In this document: piece after piece, positions 1 to 8,417 of the stretch
How the letters are laid out: each line of letters opens with the position of its first letter
Numbering within the stretch: the first letter of the stretch is position 1
Assembly (NCBI GenBank): GCA_937892845.1
Contig: CALBGP010000031.1
Location: forward strand, 21,367 to 85,366
Length of the DNA stretch: 64,000 bases
Reading direction: 5' to 3'
DNA from: an uncultured Eggerthellaceae bacterium
Lineage (GTDB): Bacteria; Actinomycetota; Coriobacteriia; Coriobacteriales; Eggerthellaceae
The notes under the pieces: generated by a model
Databases searched by the model: none
The model's input: the letters and a program-made list of their open reading frames with translations, nothing else
Told to the model about the DNA's origin: nothing
Program-made: the position numbers and the translations under genes

Positions 1-3000
1 CGCTGGTCACGGCCTCCATGATCTGGCCGGTGACAAGGATGGACGGGTAGCAGATGTCGTTGTTGACGTATTTCAGGCCGGCATCCACCGCTCCATGGTC
101 AACGCTGGGCAAAAGCTCCAGGTTGTAACCGTTCTTGCGGAAGATCTCAACCAGCAGGTCGAAATGGATGGGGGCCATCTGGGGGCACAAGATGGTGTAT
201 CCCGCATCCTTCATCTCCTGGGTGAACTGGACCTTCTCGAATTCGGTGGACACGCCTTCGCGCTGCTTGAACGACAGGCCATCGGCAACCGGGCAGCCCA
301 TGCGGGATTGCGCCTGGGCATCGGCGCGCTCGTCGGCCTTGTCCTTGAGGGCGGCAAGCAGGCTTCGCACACGGATGCGCGCGGCGCCAAGGTTTGAAAC
401 CTCATCGATCTTGAGAACCGTATACACCTTGCCCGCAGCCTCCAAGATCTCCTGGACCTGATCGGTGGTCAGCGCATCAAGGCCGCAGCCGAAGCTGTTG
501 AGCTGGATGAGATCCAGGTCATCGCGCTGGGTTGCCACCTTCGCCGCGGCGTAGAGGCGGGTATGGTACATCCACTGGTCCACCACGCGGATGGGTCGCT
601 CGAGCGTACCCAGGTGGGCGATGGAGTCCTCCGTGAGCACCGCCAAGCCGAATCCGGTCAGAAGCTCGGGGATGGCATGGTTGATTTCGGGGTCGTTATG
701 GTAGGGGCGCCCCGCCAGCACGATGCCATGGGATCCCGTCTGCTCCATCCAGCGCAGCGTCTCCTCGCCCTTGGCGCGAATCTCATCATGGAAGCGCTCA
801 TCTTCGGCCCACGCAGCATCCACGGCGGCGTCGATTTCGGCCTGCGTGGGAGGCGTGCCGTGCTTGCAAGCGGCGTCCGGGAAATTCTCCACCAGCTCCG
901 CAAACAGGCGGCGCTTGAGGTTTTCCTTCTTGTCGTAAGGCAGCCACGGGTTGAGGAACTTCGTTTCGCAATCCCGCAGCTCGTCGATGTTAAGGCGCAA
1001 AGCCTCAGGATAGCTGGCCACAATGGGACAGTTGAAGTGGTTTCCGGCACCTTCGTCTTCCTGGCGCTCCCATTTGCTGCAGGGGAACCAGATGAAATCC
1101 GGACGCTTCGCCAGAAGATTCATCACATGGCCGTGCGAGAGCTTGGCAGGATAGCACACGCTCTCAGACGGCATGGACTCCATGCCCGCCTCATAGGTCT
1201 TTTTGGACGACGGGTCGCTCAAGATGACGCGATAGCCCAGATTCGTGAAGAACGTGAACCAGAAGGGGAAGTTCTCGTACATGTTGAGCGCGCGCGGAAT
1301 GCCGACCGTGCCGCGGGGCGCGTCCTCAAGGGCCAAGGGCTCATAGCCGAACAGCCGCTTGCTTTTCCATTCGAAGAGGTTGGGCACATCACGCGACGCA
1401 TCAAGCGCTCCGGCGCCCTTTTCGCAGCGGTTGCCCGTGATGAAACGGCGATGCCGGCCCGTATCCGGGTCCACGCCGAAGTCGTTGACCGTAAGCAGGC
1501 AGTGGTTCGAGCACGCCTTGCAACGCACCGTGCGATGCGTAGGCGCCAGCGCCTCTATCTCCGGCAGCGAAAGCAACGTCGAGGCATCCTGTCCGTCTCC
1601 AGCGCGGTCGCGAGCCAGCAGGGCAGCGCCGTAAGCGCCCATGTTGCCGGCGATATCCGGACGGACGGCATTGACCTGGGCCAGCTGCTCGAATGCGCGC
1701 AGCACCGCATCGTTGAGGAAGGTGCCGCCCTGCACGATGACCTTCGTCCCCACTTCGCGGGGGTCGCGGATCTTGATGACCTTGAACAGCGCGTTTTTGA
1801 TGACCGAAATGGCCAGGCCGGCGGCGATATCCCCCACCGTCGCGCCTTCCTTCTGAGCCTGCTTGACGCGGCTGTTCATGAACACCGTGCACCGGCTGCC
1901 CAGATCGACGGGGTTCTTTGCCGCATTCGCAGTCTTGGCGAATTCCTGGACATCCAGATTCAGGCCGCTGGCGAAGCTCTCGATGAAGCTGCCGCAGCCC
2001 GAACTGCACGCCTCGTTGAGCATGATGTGGTCGATCACGCCGTCGCGTACGCGCAGGCACTTCATATCCTGGCCGCCGATGTCCAAGATGAACTCGACGC
2101 CGGGCAGCATCTCCTGGGCGCCGCGCAGATGCGCAACCGTCTCGATTTCGCCGGAATCCACGCGCAGGGCCTCAAGGAGCAGGCCCTCGCCGTATCCGGT
2201 GACCGTGGCGTGCCCTATGGTCACGAAGGGTTCGCCGGTTTCCTCATCCACGGGAAGACTGCCGTACATATCGGCCAAAGCCGCTTTCGCGGTTCCCAAA
2301 ACGTCGCCTTTGTTGTTGGCGTAATAGCTCCACAGAAGGCTGCCGTCACGCCCGATAAGCGCCGCCTTGAACGTGGTGGACCCTGCGTCGATGCCCAGGT
2401 AGGCCGTGCCCGTGTATTCCATCAGGTTGCCGCGCTTGACCTTTTCGGCGGCATGACGCGCCTCGAACTCGCGGAATTCCTCCTCGTTGGCGAACAGCGG
2501 CTTCAGTCGCACCACTTCGCTTCCCTGGACATCACCCAGATCGCGCAGGCGCCCAAGCACGTCGGAAAGCAGCTCGGGTTTCGCATCGCTTCCGCAGATG
2601 GCCGCGCCGGCAGCCACGAAAAGATGGGCGTTTTCAGGACGAATGGCATGCTCATCGTCAAGCCCCAGCGTCTCGCAGAAGCGCTTGTCAAGTTCGGGGA
2701 GGTACTGCAAAGGGCCGCCCAGAAGCGCCACATTGCCGCGGATGGGCCTGCCGCACGCAAGACCGGAGATGGTCTGGGTCACCACGGCCTGCAGGATCGA
2801 TGCGGCGATGTCCTCTTTGCGGGCACCCTCGTTGATCAGCGGCTGCACGTCCGTCTTGGCGAAAACGCCGCAGCGGCTGGCAATGGGATAGATGGTTTCG
2901 TGGCGGCTTGCCAGCTCGTTGAGACCTGCCGCATCGGTGTTGAGCAACGTGGCCATCTGATCGATGAACGCACCCGTTCCACCGGCACAGGTGCCGTTCA

Positions 3001-3388
3001 TGCGCTGCTCGATGCCGTTTTCGAAATAGATGATCTTGGCGTCTTCGCCACCCAGCTCAATGACAACATCCGTCTGCGGAATGAACGTCTCCACAGCCGT
3101 CTTCGATGCGATGACTTCCTGGACGAATTCGATGTTCAGCCAATTCGCCAAAAGCAGGCCGCCGGAGCCGGTGATGGCAATGGTCATGGGCGTATCGGGG
3201 AAAGCCTGCGCCGCTTCGCCGACAACCTCGATGATGGTTGCCCGGATATCGGCGTGATGCCGGCGGTAGCACGAATACAGCACCGTGCCCGCATCATCGA
3301 GCACGGCAACTTTCACTGTCGTCGAGCCGACATCGATGCCGACATGCAGGGTGGTTTCACCTGCTTCGTTTCTGGGTTCGGTGGTCAT
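1..3388 (-). CDS. 2-hydroxyacyl-CoA dehydratase-type activase, fused double-ASKHA protein (3' end outside window)
   Basis: The visible 1,129 codons are the N-terminal part of a BadF/BadG/BcrA/BcrD-family protein; the C-terminus lies beyond base 1. Two ASKHA ATPase domains are in tandem: GIDVGSTTVKVAVL begins at residue 17 and a second signature, GIDAGSTTFKAAL, at about 332. Between the motifs of the second domain is ACSSGCGSF, with the cysteines that hold the bridging [4Fe-4S] cluster in known activases. A CKACSNHC cluster starts at residue 623, and the rest resembles the DUF2229/dehydratase-like part of fused activases of about 1,400 residues. The family spends ATP to push low-potential electrons into 2-hydroxyacyl-CoA dehydratase or benzoyl-CoA reductase-type partners; no partner is visible here. 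ATG at 3388 follows GAGGAG. It lies 53 nt after tetR and is probably cotranscribed with it. Confidence 0.88.
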   Translation of the reverse strand, partial: MTTEPRNEAGETTLHVGIDVGSTTVKVAVLDDAGTVLYSCYRRHHADIRATIIEVVGEAAQAFPDTPMTIAITGSGGLLLANWLNIEFVQEVIASKTAVETFIPQTDVVIELGGEDAKIIYFENGIEQRMNGTCAGGTGAFIDQMATLLNTDAAGLNELASRHETIYPIASRCGVFAKTDVQPLINEGARKEDIAASILQAVVTQTISGLACGRPIRGNVALLGGPLQYLPELDKRFCETLGLDDEHAIRPENAHLFVAAGAAICGSDAKPELLSDVLGRLRDLGDVQGSEVVRLKPLFANEEEFREFEARHAAEKVKRGNLMEYTGTAYLGIDAGSTTFKAALIGRDGSLLWSYYANNKGDVLGTAKAALADMYGSLPVDEETGEPFVTIGHATVTGYGEGLLLEALRVDSGEIETVAHLRGAQEMLPGVEFILDIGGQDMKCLRVRDGVIDHIMLNEACSSGCGSFIESFASGLNLDVQEFAKTANAAKNPVDLGSRCTVFMNSRVKQAQKEGATVGDIAAGLAISVIKNALFKVIKIRDPREVGTKVIVQGGTFLNDAVLRAFEQLAQVNAVRPDIAGNMGAYGAALLARDRAGDGQDASTLLSLPEIEALAPTHRTVRCKACSNHCLLTVNDFGVDPDTGRHRRFITGNRCEKGAGALDASRDVPNLFEWKSKRLFGYEPLALEDAPRGTVGIPRALNMYENFPFWFTFFTNLGYRVILSDPSSKKTYEAGMESMPSESVCYPAKLSHGHVMNLLAKRPDFIWFPCSKWERQEDEGAGNHFNCPIVASYPEALRLNIDELRDCETKFLNPWLPYDKKENLKRRLFAELVENFPDAACKHGTPPTQAEIDAAVDAAWAEDERFHDEIRAKGEETLRWMEQTGSHGIVLAGRPYHNDPEINHAIPELLTGFGLAVLTEDSIAHLGTLERPIRVVDQWMYHTRLYAAAKVATQRDDLDLIQLNSFGCGLDALTTDQVQEILEAAGKVYTVLKIDEVSNLGAARIRVRSLLAALKDKADERADAQAQSRMGCPVADGLSFKQREGVSTEFEKVQFTQEMKDAGYTILCPQMAPIHFDLLVEIFRKNGYNLELLPSVDHGAVDAGLKYVNNDICYPSILVTGQIMEAVTS

Positions 3389-3441
3389 GGTATCTCCTCA
3401 TTCCTCATGCGCCGCATCCTGCACGGACGGGCGGAAACGGT

Positions 3442-4074
3442 TCACATCGTGATTGATTCGCCAGGTCTGATGAACAGCAGGCGCGTGGCTATCGCAGCCA
3501 TCTCCTCGGGCGATTCCTTCATCCCCGTCTCTATCCAGCGGCCGATGACGCCCAGATATGCGGAGGCGAAATAGGCAACGTAGTAATCGACGAAAGGCGT
3601 GGGGTTTTCCCGGTAGCGATCATGCAGAACGGACATGATCAGGTCATCGCACACGGCCTGGCGCAAACGAGGACCGAAGCGGACATCTCCGCCCGGGCCG
3701 ATGACCGCATGCAAGAATTCGCCATGCTCGCGAAGATATGAGAACAAATCGACCAGGAAGGGAAACGGCTTCTTCGAGAACCTGTGCCGCATGATGTCTT
3801 TCACGCGGATGGTTCTCATGTGCTGCTGGAACAACTCAAGCTCGCTGAAGATCTCATCTTCAAACGAGAGCAGCAACGTCTCCTTGTCGCGGTAATGGTT
3901 GTAGAACGTGCCGCGGTTCAAGCCGGCGCGCACGCATATGTCGTTGACGGTAAGGCTGTCGAAGCCCCGCTCCTCCATGAGCTCTATCAGAGCCGTACGC
4001 AGAGCAGCCTTCGAACGCGTGATCCGCGGGTCCTCCGTCTCTTCAGCCGCAATGGCGTCAGTGGTGACCGCCAA
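3442..4074 (-). CDS. TetR/AcrR-family transcriptional regulator
   Basis: A 210-residue TetR-type repressor with a typical N-terminal helix-turn-helix (LTVNDICVRAGLNRGTFYNH, roughly residues 41-60) and a divergent all-helical ligand domain. The chosen start is TTG at 4074, with a perfect AAGGAGG (4081-4087) 6 nt upstream. A further in-frame TTG at 4140 lies inside the operator palindrome, at the likely transcription start, and has no ribosome site, so I reject it. The gene sits 53 nt before the activase and probably controls both itself and the activase from the promoter and operator at 4124-4175. The ligand is unknown; a CoA ester or the dehydratase substrate would be a reasonable guess. Confidence 0.9.
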   Translation of the reverse strand: MAVTTDAIAAEETEDPRITRSKAALRTALIELMEERGFDSLTVNDICVRAGLNRGTFYNHYRDKETLLLSFEDEIFSELELFQQHMRTIRVKDIMRHRFSKKPFPFLVDLFSYLREHGEFLHAVIGPGGDVRFGPRLRQAVCDDLIMSVLHDRYRENPTPFVDYYVAYFASAYLGVIGRWIETGMKESPEEMAAIATRLLFIRPGESITM

Positions 4075-4092
4075 AAGGAACCTCCTTGTCTG

Positions 4093-4112
4093 AAACCCGG
4101 GATTCCGGGTTT
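4093..4112. repeat. Perfect inverted repeat in tetR leader
   Basis: AAACCCGG and CCGGGTTT (8-bp arms, 4-nt centre) lie between the tetR operator and its ribosome site. It could be a second operator half-turns downstream or a leader hairpin. Confidence 0.5.
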
Positions 4113-4123
4113 GTTCGGCGCTT

Positions 4124-4140
4124 TTGAACACTGTGTTCAA
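4124..4140. promoter_or_regulatory. Probable TetR autoregulatory operator
   Basis: TTGAACACTGTGTTCAA is a perfect 17-bp palindrome placed just downstream of the -10 box of the tetR promoter, over the expected start of transcription. Position, symmetry and length are those of a TetR-family operator; binding by this regulator is inferred. Confidence 0.75.
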
Positions 4141-4146
4141 TAGGGC

Positions 4147-4175
4147 ATTTTAGCCACGCACACATCACGATGCAA
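4147..4175 (-). promoter_or_regulatory. Sigma-70-type promoter of tetR-activase
   Basis: On the minus strand, TTGCAT (4175-4170) and TAAAAT (4152-4147) are separated by exactly 17 nt. The palindrome at 4124-4140 begins 6 nt after the -10 box, a classic repression arrangement. Confidence 0.75.
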
Positions 4176-4243
4176 GAAAGGTTGTCCCCGATGAGGGCAT
4201 CGTTCACAAATTGTCTAACCGTCCGCCAGGGCGCATGATGAAA

Positions 4244-4278
4244 ATCCCCGCCGGGAAACGCTTGCCGACGGGGATTCG
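4244..4278 (-). terminator. Hairpin after the SDR gene
   Basis: AATCCCCG and CGGGGATT form a stem with a loop of about 20 nt, located 40-80 nt past the SDR stop. There is no T-run, so it is a weak terminator candidate. Confidence 0.35.
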
Positions 4279-4319
4279 ATGATCGCGGGCAATGAAGCCC
4301 GCAGCAATTCGGGTGAAAA

Positions 4320-5120
4320 TCACGGACGAAGACCCATGCCGCCTTCAAGCGTGATGGTCTCGCCGCTCATGAACTTGAAATCGGGGCTGGCCAACTGAAC
4401 TACAACGCGGCCTATTTCGGTTTCCACATTGCCGTAATGCCCCATCGGCGGCATCTTGACGTTGGCCTCGAACGCTTCGGGATAGCGGTCTTTGAAGCCT
4501 TCAAGCGCAGCGGTCCAGGCCAAGGGGCACACCACGTTAACATTGATGCCGTCCGGGCCCCATTCGGTTGCAGCCACACGGGACATGCCTCGAATGCCCT
4601 CTTTGGCGGCAGCGTAGGCGCTTTGTCCGAAGTTGCCGAACAAGCCCGCGCCGCTGGCGAAGTTGATGACGCTGCCCTTCGTCTCCTTGAGGTGCGGATA
4701 ACATGCCTGCATGTAGTAGAAGGCCGCGTAAAGGCCGGAATAGATGGCCAGATCGAACTGCTCGGTCGTATGGTCAGCCAGCGTCACGCCCGATGCGGAC
4801 GCCTGTGCGTTGTTGACCAGAACGTCGATGCGGCCGAACTTCTCCATGGCGAGATCGACCACGTTCTGCACGACGGCCCGGTTGTCGGCACCGGCATTCA
4901 CGTCAGCCTGCACGACAAGCACCTCGATGCCGAATTCGGACTCAAGACGGGTTTTCGCCTCTTCGAGCTTGCCCATGTTGCGACCCGTGATGACCAGGTT
5001 CGCGCCTTCCTTGGCATACGCCGTCGCGATTCCGTATCCGATGGAGCCAGCCGACCCATCCTTGAGCGCCGCGAAACCCGCACCAGTGATGATTGCCGTT
5101 TTACCGGTAAGAAATCCCAT
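4320..5120 (-). CDS. Short-chain dehydrogenase/reductase (SDR) family oxidoreductase
   Basis: A 266-residue classical SDR. It shows the N-terminal Rossmann region (TAIITGAGFAALKDG, with a longer Gly-rich loop than the usual TGxxxGIG), the NNAQAS strand, a serine in the INFASGAG segment, and the catalytic YAAAK. It ends with a typical GGETI/LEGG-like C-terminus. Start ATG 5120 is chosen because AAAGGAGG lies 6 nt upstream; an upstream in-frame start would add nine residues without a ribosome site. NAD(P)-dependent oxidation or reduction of an alcohol or ketone is expected; the substrate cannot be read from sequence. It lies upstream of tetR on the same strand but is separated from it by the tetR promoter, so co-regulation is uncertain. 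Confidence 0.9.
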   Translation of the reverse strand: MGFLTGKTAIITGAGFAALKDGSAGSIGYGIATAYAKEGANLVITGRNMGKLEEAKTRLESEFGIEVLVVQADVNAGADNRAVVQNVVDLAMEKFGRIDVLVNNAQASASGVTLADHTTEQFDLAIYSGLYAAFYYMQACYPHLKETKGSVINFASGAGLFGNFGQSAYAAAKEGIRGMSRVAATEWGPDGINVNVVCPLAWTAALEGFKDRYPEAFEANVKMPPMGHYGNVETEIGRVVVQLASPDFKFMSGETITLEGGMGLRP

Positions 5121-5681
5121 GTCGAACCTCCTTTTCAGCGGACGCACGGAGCAACCGGGCGTCTTGGGCGCTAATGCGACCTTTCATGTGCCATTATCGC
5201 AGCTTCGAAAGGGGCTTGTCTGTGTCGTTAACCATGACGTAACAATGGCAACCGCAGGCGGCTGATGCGGCGCGGCGGGCGGCAAGGGTGGACGGCTGAT
5301 GCGGCGCGGCGGGCGGCAGGGACGGGCGGATTGACGCACGACGCAAGAGCGCACGGCCCGCATCCTGTGCCCGGCGCCTGCCTTCGCCACAGCTCCGTAC
5401 ACCATGATGATTCCGCTGTACGGGCGACGGAATAAACTTCCGCAGGTTTTCGGTCGCCCTTTCGCACCAAAACCGAAGTCTTTCGGGTCCGATGCACCCG
5501 AATTTGCCGAATCGGATGCGCCATGTCCCCCGAACGCAGCAAACCCCTTGGACGCAGAGCCTGCGACCAGGGGTTTGTCCTTCGTTCTCACCCATCAAGC
5601 CCGAGCATACATAACCGCAACCCGAAACACTTGGAATTCGGTGTAATTTCAAGCCCGAAGCACTGGTAGGAAAACCAGCGG
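5121..5681. other. 561-bp intergenic region without a convincing gene
   Basis: Short open frames here lack ribosome sites and have no recognisable product. The region holds the upstream sequence of the SDR gene (GATAAT with an extended TGn on minus, near 5193), a tandem duplication at 5259-5326, and an imperfect hairpin near 5540-5577 (AAACCCC/GGGGTTT). The hairpin could terminate the symporter transcript that ends at 5682. Confidence 0.6.
5259..5326. repeat. Tandem duplication, period 34 bp
   Basis: A 26-bp G+C-rich block beginning CGGCTGATGCGGCGCGGCGG occurs at 5259 and again at 5293. The last 8 bp of each unit differ. Non-coding. Confidence 0.75.
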
Positions 5682-7109
5682 CTACTTGCTCTCAAGCACG
5701 GGAATTTCGTCCATCACCTTCTCATCCAAGTTGCCTTCGTAGACATAGTGCCTGGTCTCACGCGCAATCAATCCGGACAGCATCAAAACCATAATGATGT
5801 TGGGCAAGGCCATGAGCGCGTTGGTGATGTCGGACACGGTCCACACGATGTCTGCAACGCCGATGGCACCCAGGAATGCGGCGATGACGTAGAGCACCTG
5901 ATACGGGCGGATGGCATGCTTGCCGAACAGGTACGTCGCACAGCGGCTTCCGTAGTAGCTCCATCCCAAAATGGTGGAGTACGCGAACAGAATCATTCCG
6001 ATGACCAGGATAGGCGTGCCCACATAGGGAATGGTGGCGAAAGCTGCGCTGGTCAGAGCCGCGCCGTCTGCAATCAGGCCGCCCATAACGCCTTCCACCA
6101 GCCCGGGATTGGCCAGCATGGTGGAAACCAAAACGATGCCGGTCAGCGCGCAGATGACCACGGTATCCCAAAACGTTCCGGTCATGGACACCAGAGCCTG
6201 GCGCGCCGGATTGCGCGTAGCCGCCGCAGAGGCCACGATGGGAGCAGAGCCAAGGCCGGACTCGTTGGAGAACAGGCCGCGTGCGCAACCGAACTGGATG
6301 GCAGCCATGATGCCGCTGCCCAGCAGGCCGCCAAACGCTGCCTGAGGATTGAACGCCGACTCCACGATCAGGCAGATTGCCGGCCAAACGAACTCGATGT
6401 TCATGCCGAGGATCACGATGCAACCCCACGCGTACGCAATGGCCATGAACGGAACCAGCTTCTCGCAGACGCGGGAGATAACCTTCACACCGCCGAAAAT
6501 GACGATGGACACCATGATGACGATGGCGAGCCCGATGGCCCATGTGGGGATGCCCGGGAAGTTGGAGGTGATGATGCCGGTCATGGAGCTCGACTGAACC
6601 GCCGACCCGATTCCGAACGACGCCACACCCGCCAGCACGGCAAACGCGATGGCGCCCAACTTCGCCCACCAGGGGATGGTGCCGTCAGGTTTCTTGAACG
6701 CACGCTCCCAGGCGAACATCGCTCCGCCCAGCATGTTTCCCGCATGGTCCTTGACGCGGAATTTGACGGCCGCATAGACCTCAGAGTACTTCGTCGCAAT
6801 GCCGAAAACGCCGGTCAGCCACATCCACAGAACCGCGCCAGGTCCGCCGGCCATGATAGCCGTCGCAACGCCGACGATGTTGCCCGTGCCGATTGTGGCG
6901 GAAAGCGCGGTGGTCAACGCGCCGAACTGGCTGATATCGCCTTCGGCATCGGGGTCGCGCGTAACGGAGAGCTTGATGGCCTGCGGCAATTTACGTTGGA
7001 TGAAACGCGTCCGGATGGTCAGGAAGATATGGGATCCAAGAAGCAGGGCAATCATGGGCGGGCCCCAGATTGCGGCATCCACAGCGTTGATCATGCCGAC
7101 AATGTCCAT
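5682..7109 (-). CDS. Alanine/glycine:cation symporter (AGCS) family protein
   Basis: A 475-residue inner-membrane carrier with about 10-11 hydrophobic segments. It has the AGCS signature GTGNIVGVATAIMAGGPGA near residue 90 and the family block ARGLFSNESGLGSAPIVA in mid-protein. Members move alanine, glycine or related amino acids with Na+ or H+. Start ATG 7109 follows GAGGAGG with a 7-nt gap; a longer reading frame upstream has no ribosome site. By eye it is about three quarters identical to the symporter at 8418-9848, so the two look like a duplication around the trigger-factor-like gene. A hairpin at 7297-7322 separates it from that upstream operon, so it probably has its own promoter. Confidence 0.93.
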   Translation of the reverse strand: MDIVGMINAVDAAIWGPPMIALLLGSHIFLTIRTRFIQRKLPQAIKLSVTRDPDAEGDISQFGALTTALSATIGTGNIVGVATAIMAGGPGAVLWMWLTGVFGIATKYSEVYAAVKFRVKDHAGNMLGGAMFAWERAFKKPDGTIPWWAKLGAIAFAVLAGVASFGIGSAVQSSSMTGIITSNFPGIPTWAIGLAIVIMVSIVIFGGVKVISRVCEKLVPFMAIAYAWGCIVILGMNIEFVWPAICLIVESAFNPQAAFGGLLGSGIMAAIQFGCARGLFSNESGLGSAPIVASAAATRNPARQALVSMTGTFWDTVVICALTGIVLVSTMLANPGLVEGVMGGLIADGAALTSAAFATIPYVGTPILVIGMILFAYSTILGWSYYGSRCATYLFGKHAIRPYQVLYVIAAFLGAIGVADIVWTVSDITNALMALPNIIMVLMLSGLIARETRHYVYEGNLDEKVMDEIPVLESK

Positions 7110-7296
7110 GGCGGCAACCTCCTCGGGCGATGTCGCGCGCTTTGCGCAGGTTGACAGGGAGAAGTGCTGAAGCGATGTCCGCATTATAGAAGCGACCGCA
7201 CGCACGCCTCCCCGCGCAAGCGCTTTAGCATGCGAAAGTGCTTCGCAAGGCGGCGAAAGGCGAGCGAGAGATGCTGCCAAGGCGTGATAGGCAGAC

Positions 7297-7322
7297 GAAG
7301 AGGGGGCCTGAGCCCCCTCTTC
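7297..7322 (-). terminator. Terminator-like hairpin after the trigger-factor-like gene
   Basis: GAAGAGGGGGC and GCCCCCTCTTC form an 11-bp perfect stem with a 4-nt loop, about 55 nt past the stop of the 7377-8414 gene. The T-run on the minus strand is poor. Confidence 0.6.
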
Positions 7323-7376
7323 ATCCATGGAGTTTCAATTTCAAACCAGGTTGGCAAAATGCCTTGGACGCAAAAC

Positions 7377-8414
7377 CTAGATGACCTTCACGACGGCATG
7401 GTCGAGAGCCCACTGGGTCGCAGCCATGCGCTCGGCGTTTTCGCGCACCATGAACACGCGGCTCTCGTCTTCGAATTGCTTGAGCAGCGCAGCGGGATCG
7501 GCGTCGGGCTGAAGGAGGGACACGGCCTCAAGCAAAGCATCCTCGGTCAGTTCCAGGCCCACATGTCTGAACAGCGCATCAAGCGCGAACGAATCGCGCA
7601 GCGCCTGCTCGGACTGCACGCGCACCGATACGTTGAACTGCTCGGGGGTCATGTCCTGAGATGCAAGATGCTGCTCGAACGATACGCCCTGGGCTTCGAT
7701 CTGCATCTGCATCATGCCCGCCATCTCTTCGGCGAAGTCATCGATGATGCCCGCCGGCACCTCGCCTATCAGGCGCTTGCCGTATTCGCCGACAACAGCC
7801 ATGCTGCGATTCTGTTCGAACGCATCGGCCTGGTACTGTTCGCCCGCCTGGCGCATGGCCTCACGCAGCGCAGCCACGTCCTCGATGCCCTGGGCGCCGA
7901 AGGCTTCCTTCACCCAGGCGTCGGTCACCTCGGGAACGGACCCCGCCCCACCGCCCATGGAGGCGAACTGCTCAGCCAGCATGGAAATCTGCGTTTCGAC
8001 ATCCTCGTCGGTGACAGGACGGATGCCGGGAATCTCAACTTCAACCGGATCATAGCTGGAGAGCTCGAAGACCGGCTTCTCGAAGAACGTCATGGTGAAA
8101 GCGAAAGGAGCACCGGCTACAGGCGCACCGATGGCCACCGGATCGGGAGCTGCAACCGGGAAACGGCCCGCCTTCGTGATGGCGAACGGAACCAGATATC
8201 CCATGACGGCCGTCTTCACCATGTCGGTGGCGCGATCGCCCACGATTGCGCGAAGGTATTCTACAGGATCGGCGCCCTTCTGAACGGGCGCCCCCATCTG
8301 CGAGAGGAACGACTCAACTCCAAGGTTGAGAGCGCGCTCCACCATGGGGGCCTCGGCTTCCACCAGCATTTCCAGGCGGCCGTCGCCGAGTTCTTTGACA
8401 TCAACGTTAAGCAT
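7377..8414 (-). CDS. Trigger-factor-like protein lacking the PPIase domain
   Basis: A 345-residue acidic, soluble protein. The N-terminal third resembles the trigger factor N-domain fold but has no GFRxGxxP ribosome-docking motif. After IPGIRPVTDEDVETQISML, the point where trigger factors enter the FKBP-type PPIase domain, it runs straight into a C-terminal SurA-like helical region (VTDAWVKEAFGAQGIEDVAA...). Ordinary trigger factors have about 430-480 residues; the missing length equals the PPIase domain. ATG 8414 lies 3 nt after the symporter stop, and its ribosome site overlaps that stop, so translation is probably coupled to the symporter. A chaperone role, perhaps for its cotranscribed membrane partner, is inference. 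Confidence 0.75.
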   Translation of the reverse strand: MLNVDVKELGDGRLEMLVEAEAPMVERALNLGVESFLSQMGAPVQKGADPVEYLRAIVGDRATDMVKTAVMGYLVPFAITKAGRFPVAAPDPVAIGAPVAGAPFAFTMTFFEKPVFELSSYDPVEVEIPGIRPVTDEDVETQISMLAEQFASMGGGAGSVPEVTDAWVKEAFGAQGIEDVAALREAMRQAGEQYQADAFEQNRSMAVVGEYGKRLIGEVPAGIIDDFAEEMAGMMQMQIEAQGVSFEQHLASQDMTPEQFNVSVRVQSEQALRDSFALDALFRHVGLELTEDALLEAVSLLQPDADPAALLKQFEDESRVFMVRENAERMAATQWALDHAVVKVI

Positions 8415-8417
8415 TGT

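Noticed and set aside
563..3574. A 1,003-codon open frame on plus
   Set aside because: It is antisense to the activase, whose ASKHA and cysteine motifs are clear on minus.
4138..4140. TTG at 4140 as start of the first TetR gene
   Set aside because: It sits inside the operator, at the probable transcription start, without a ribosome site; TTG 4074 has AAGGAGG.
5184..5652. Overlapping 100-150-codon frames on minus
   Set aside because: No ribosome site; Arg- and Ser-rich translations; they cross a tandem repeat.
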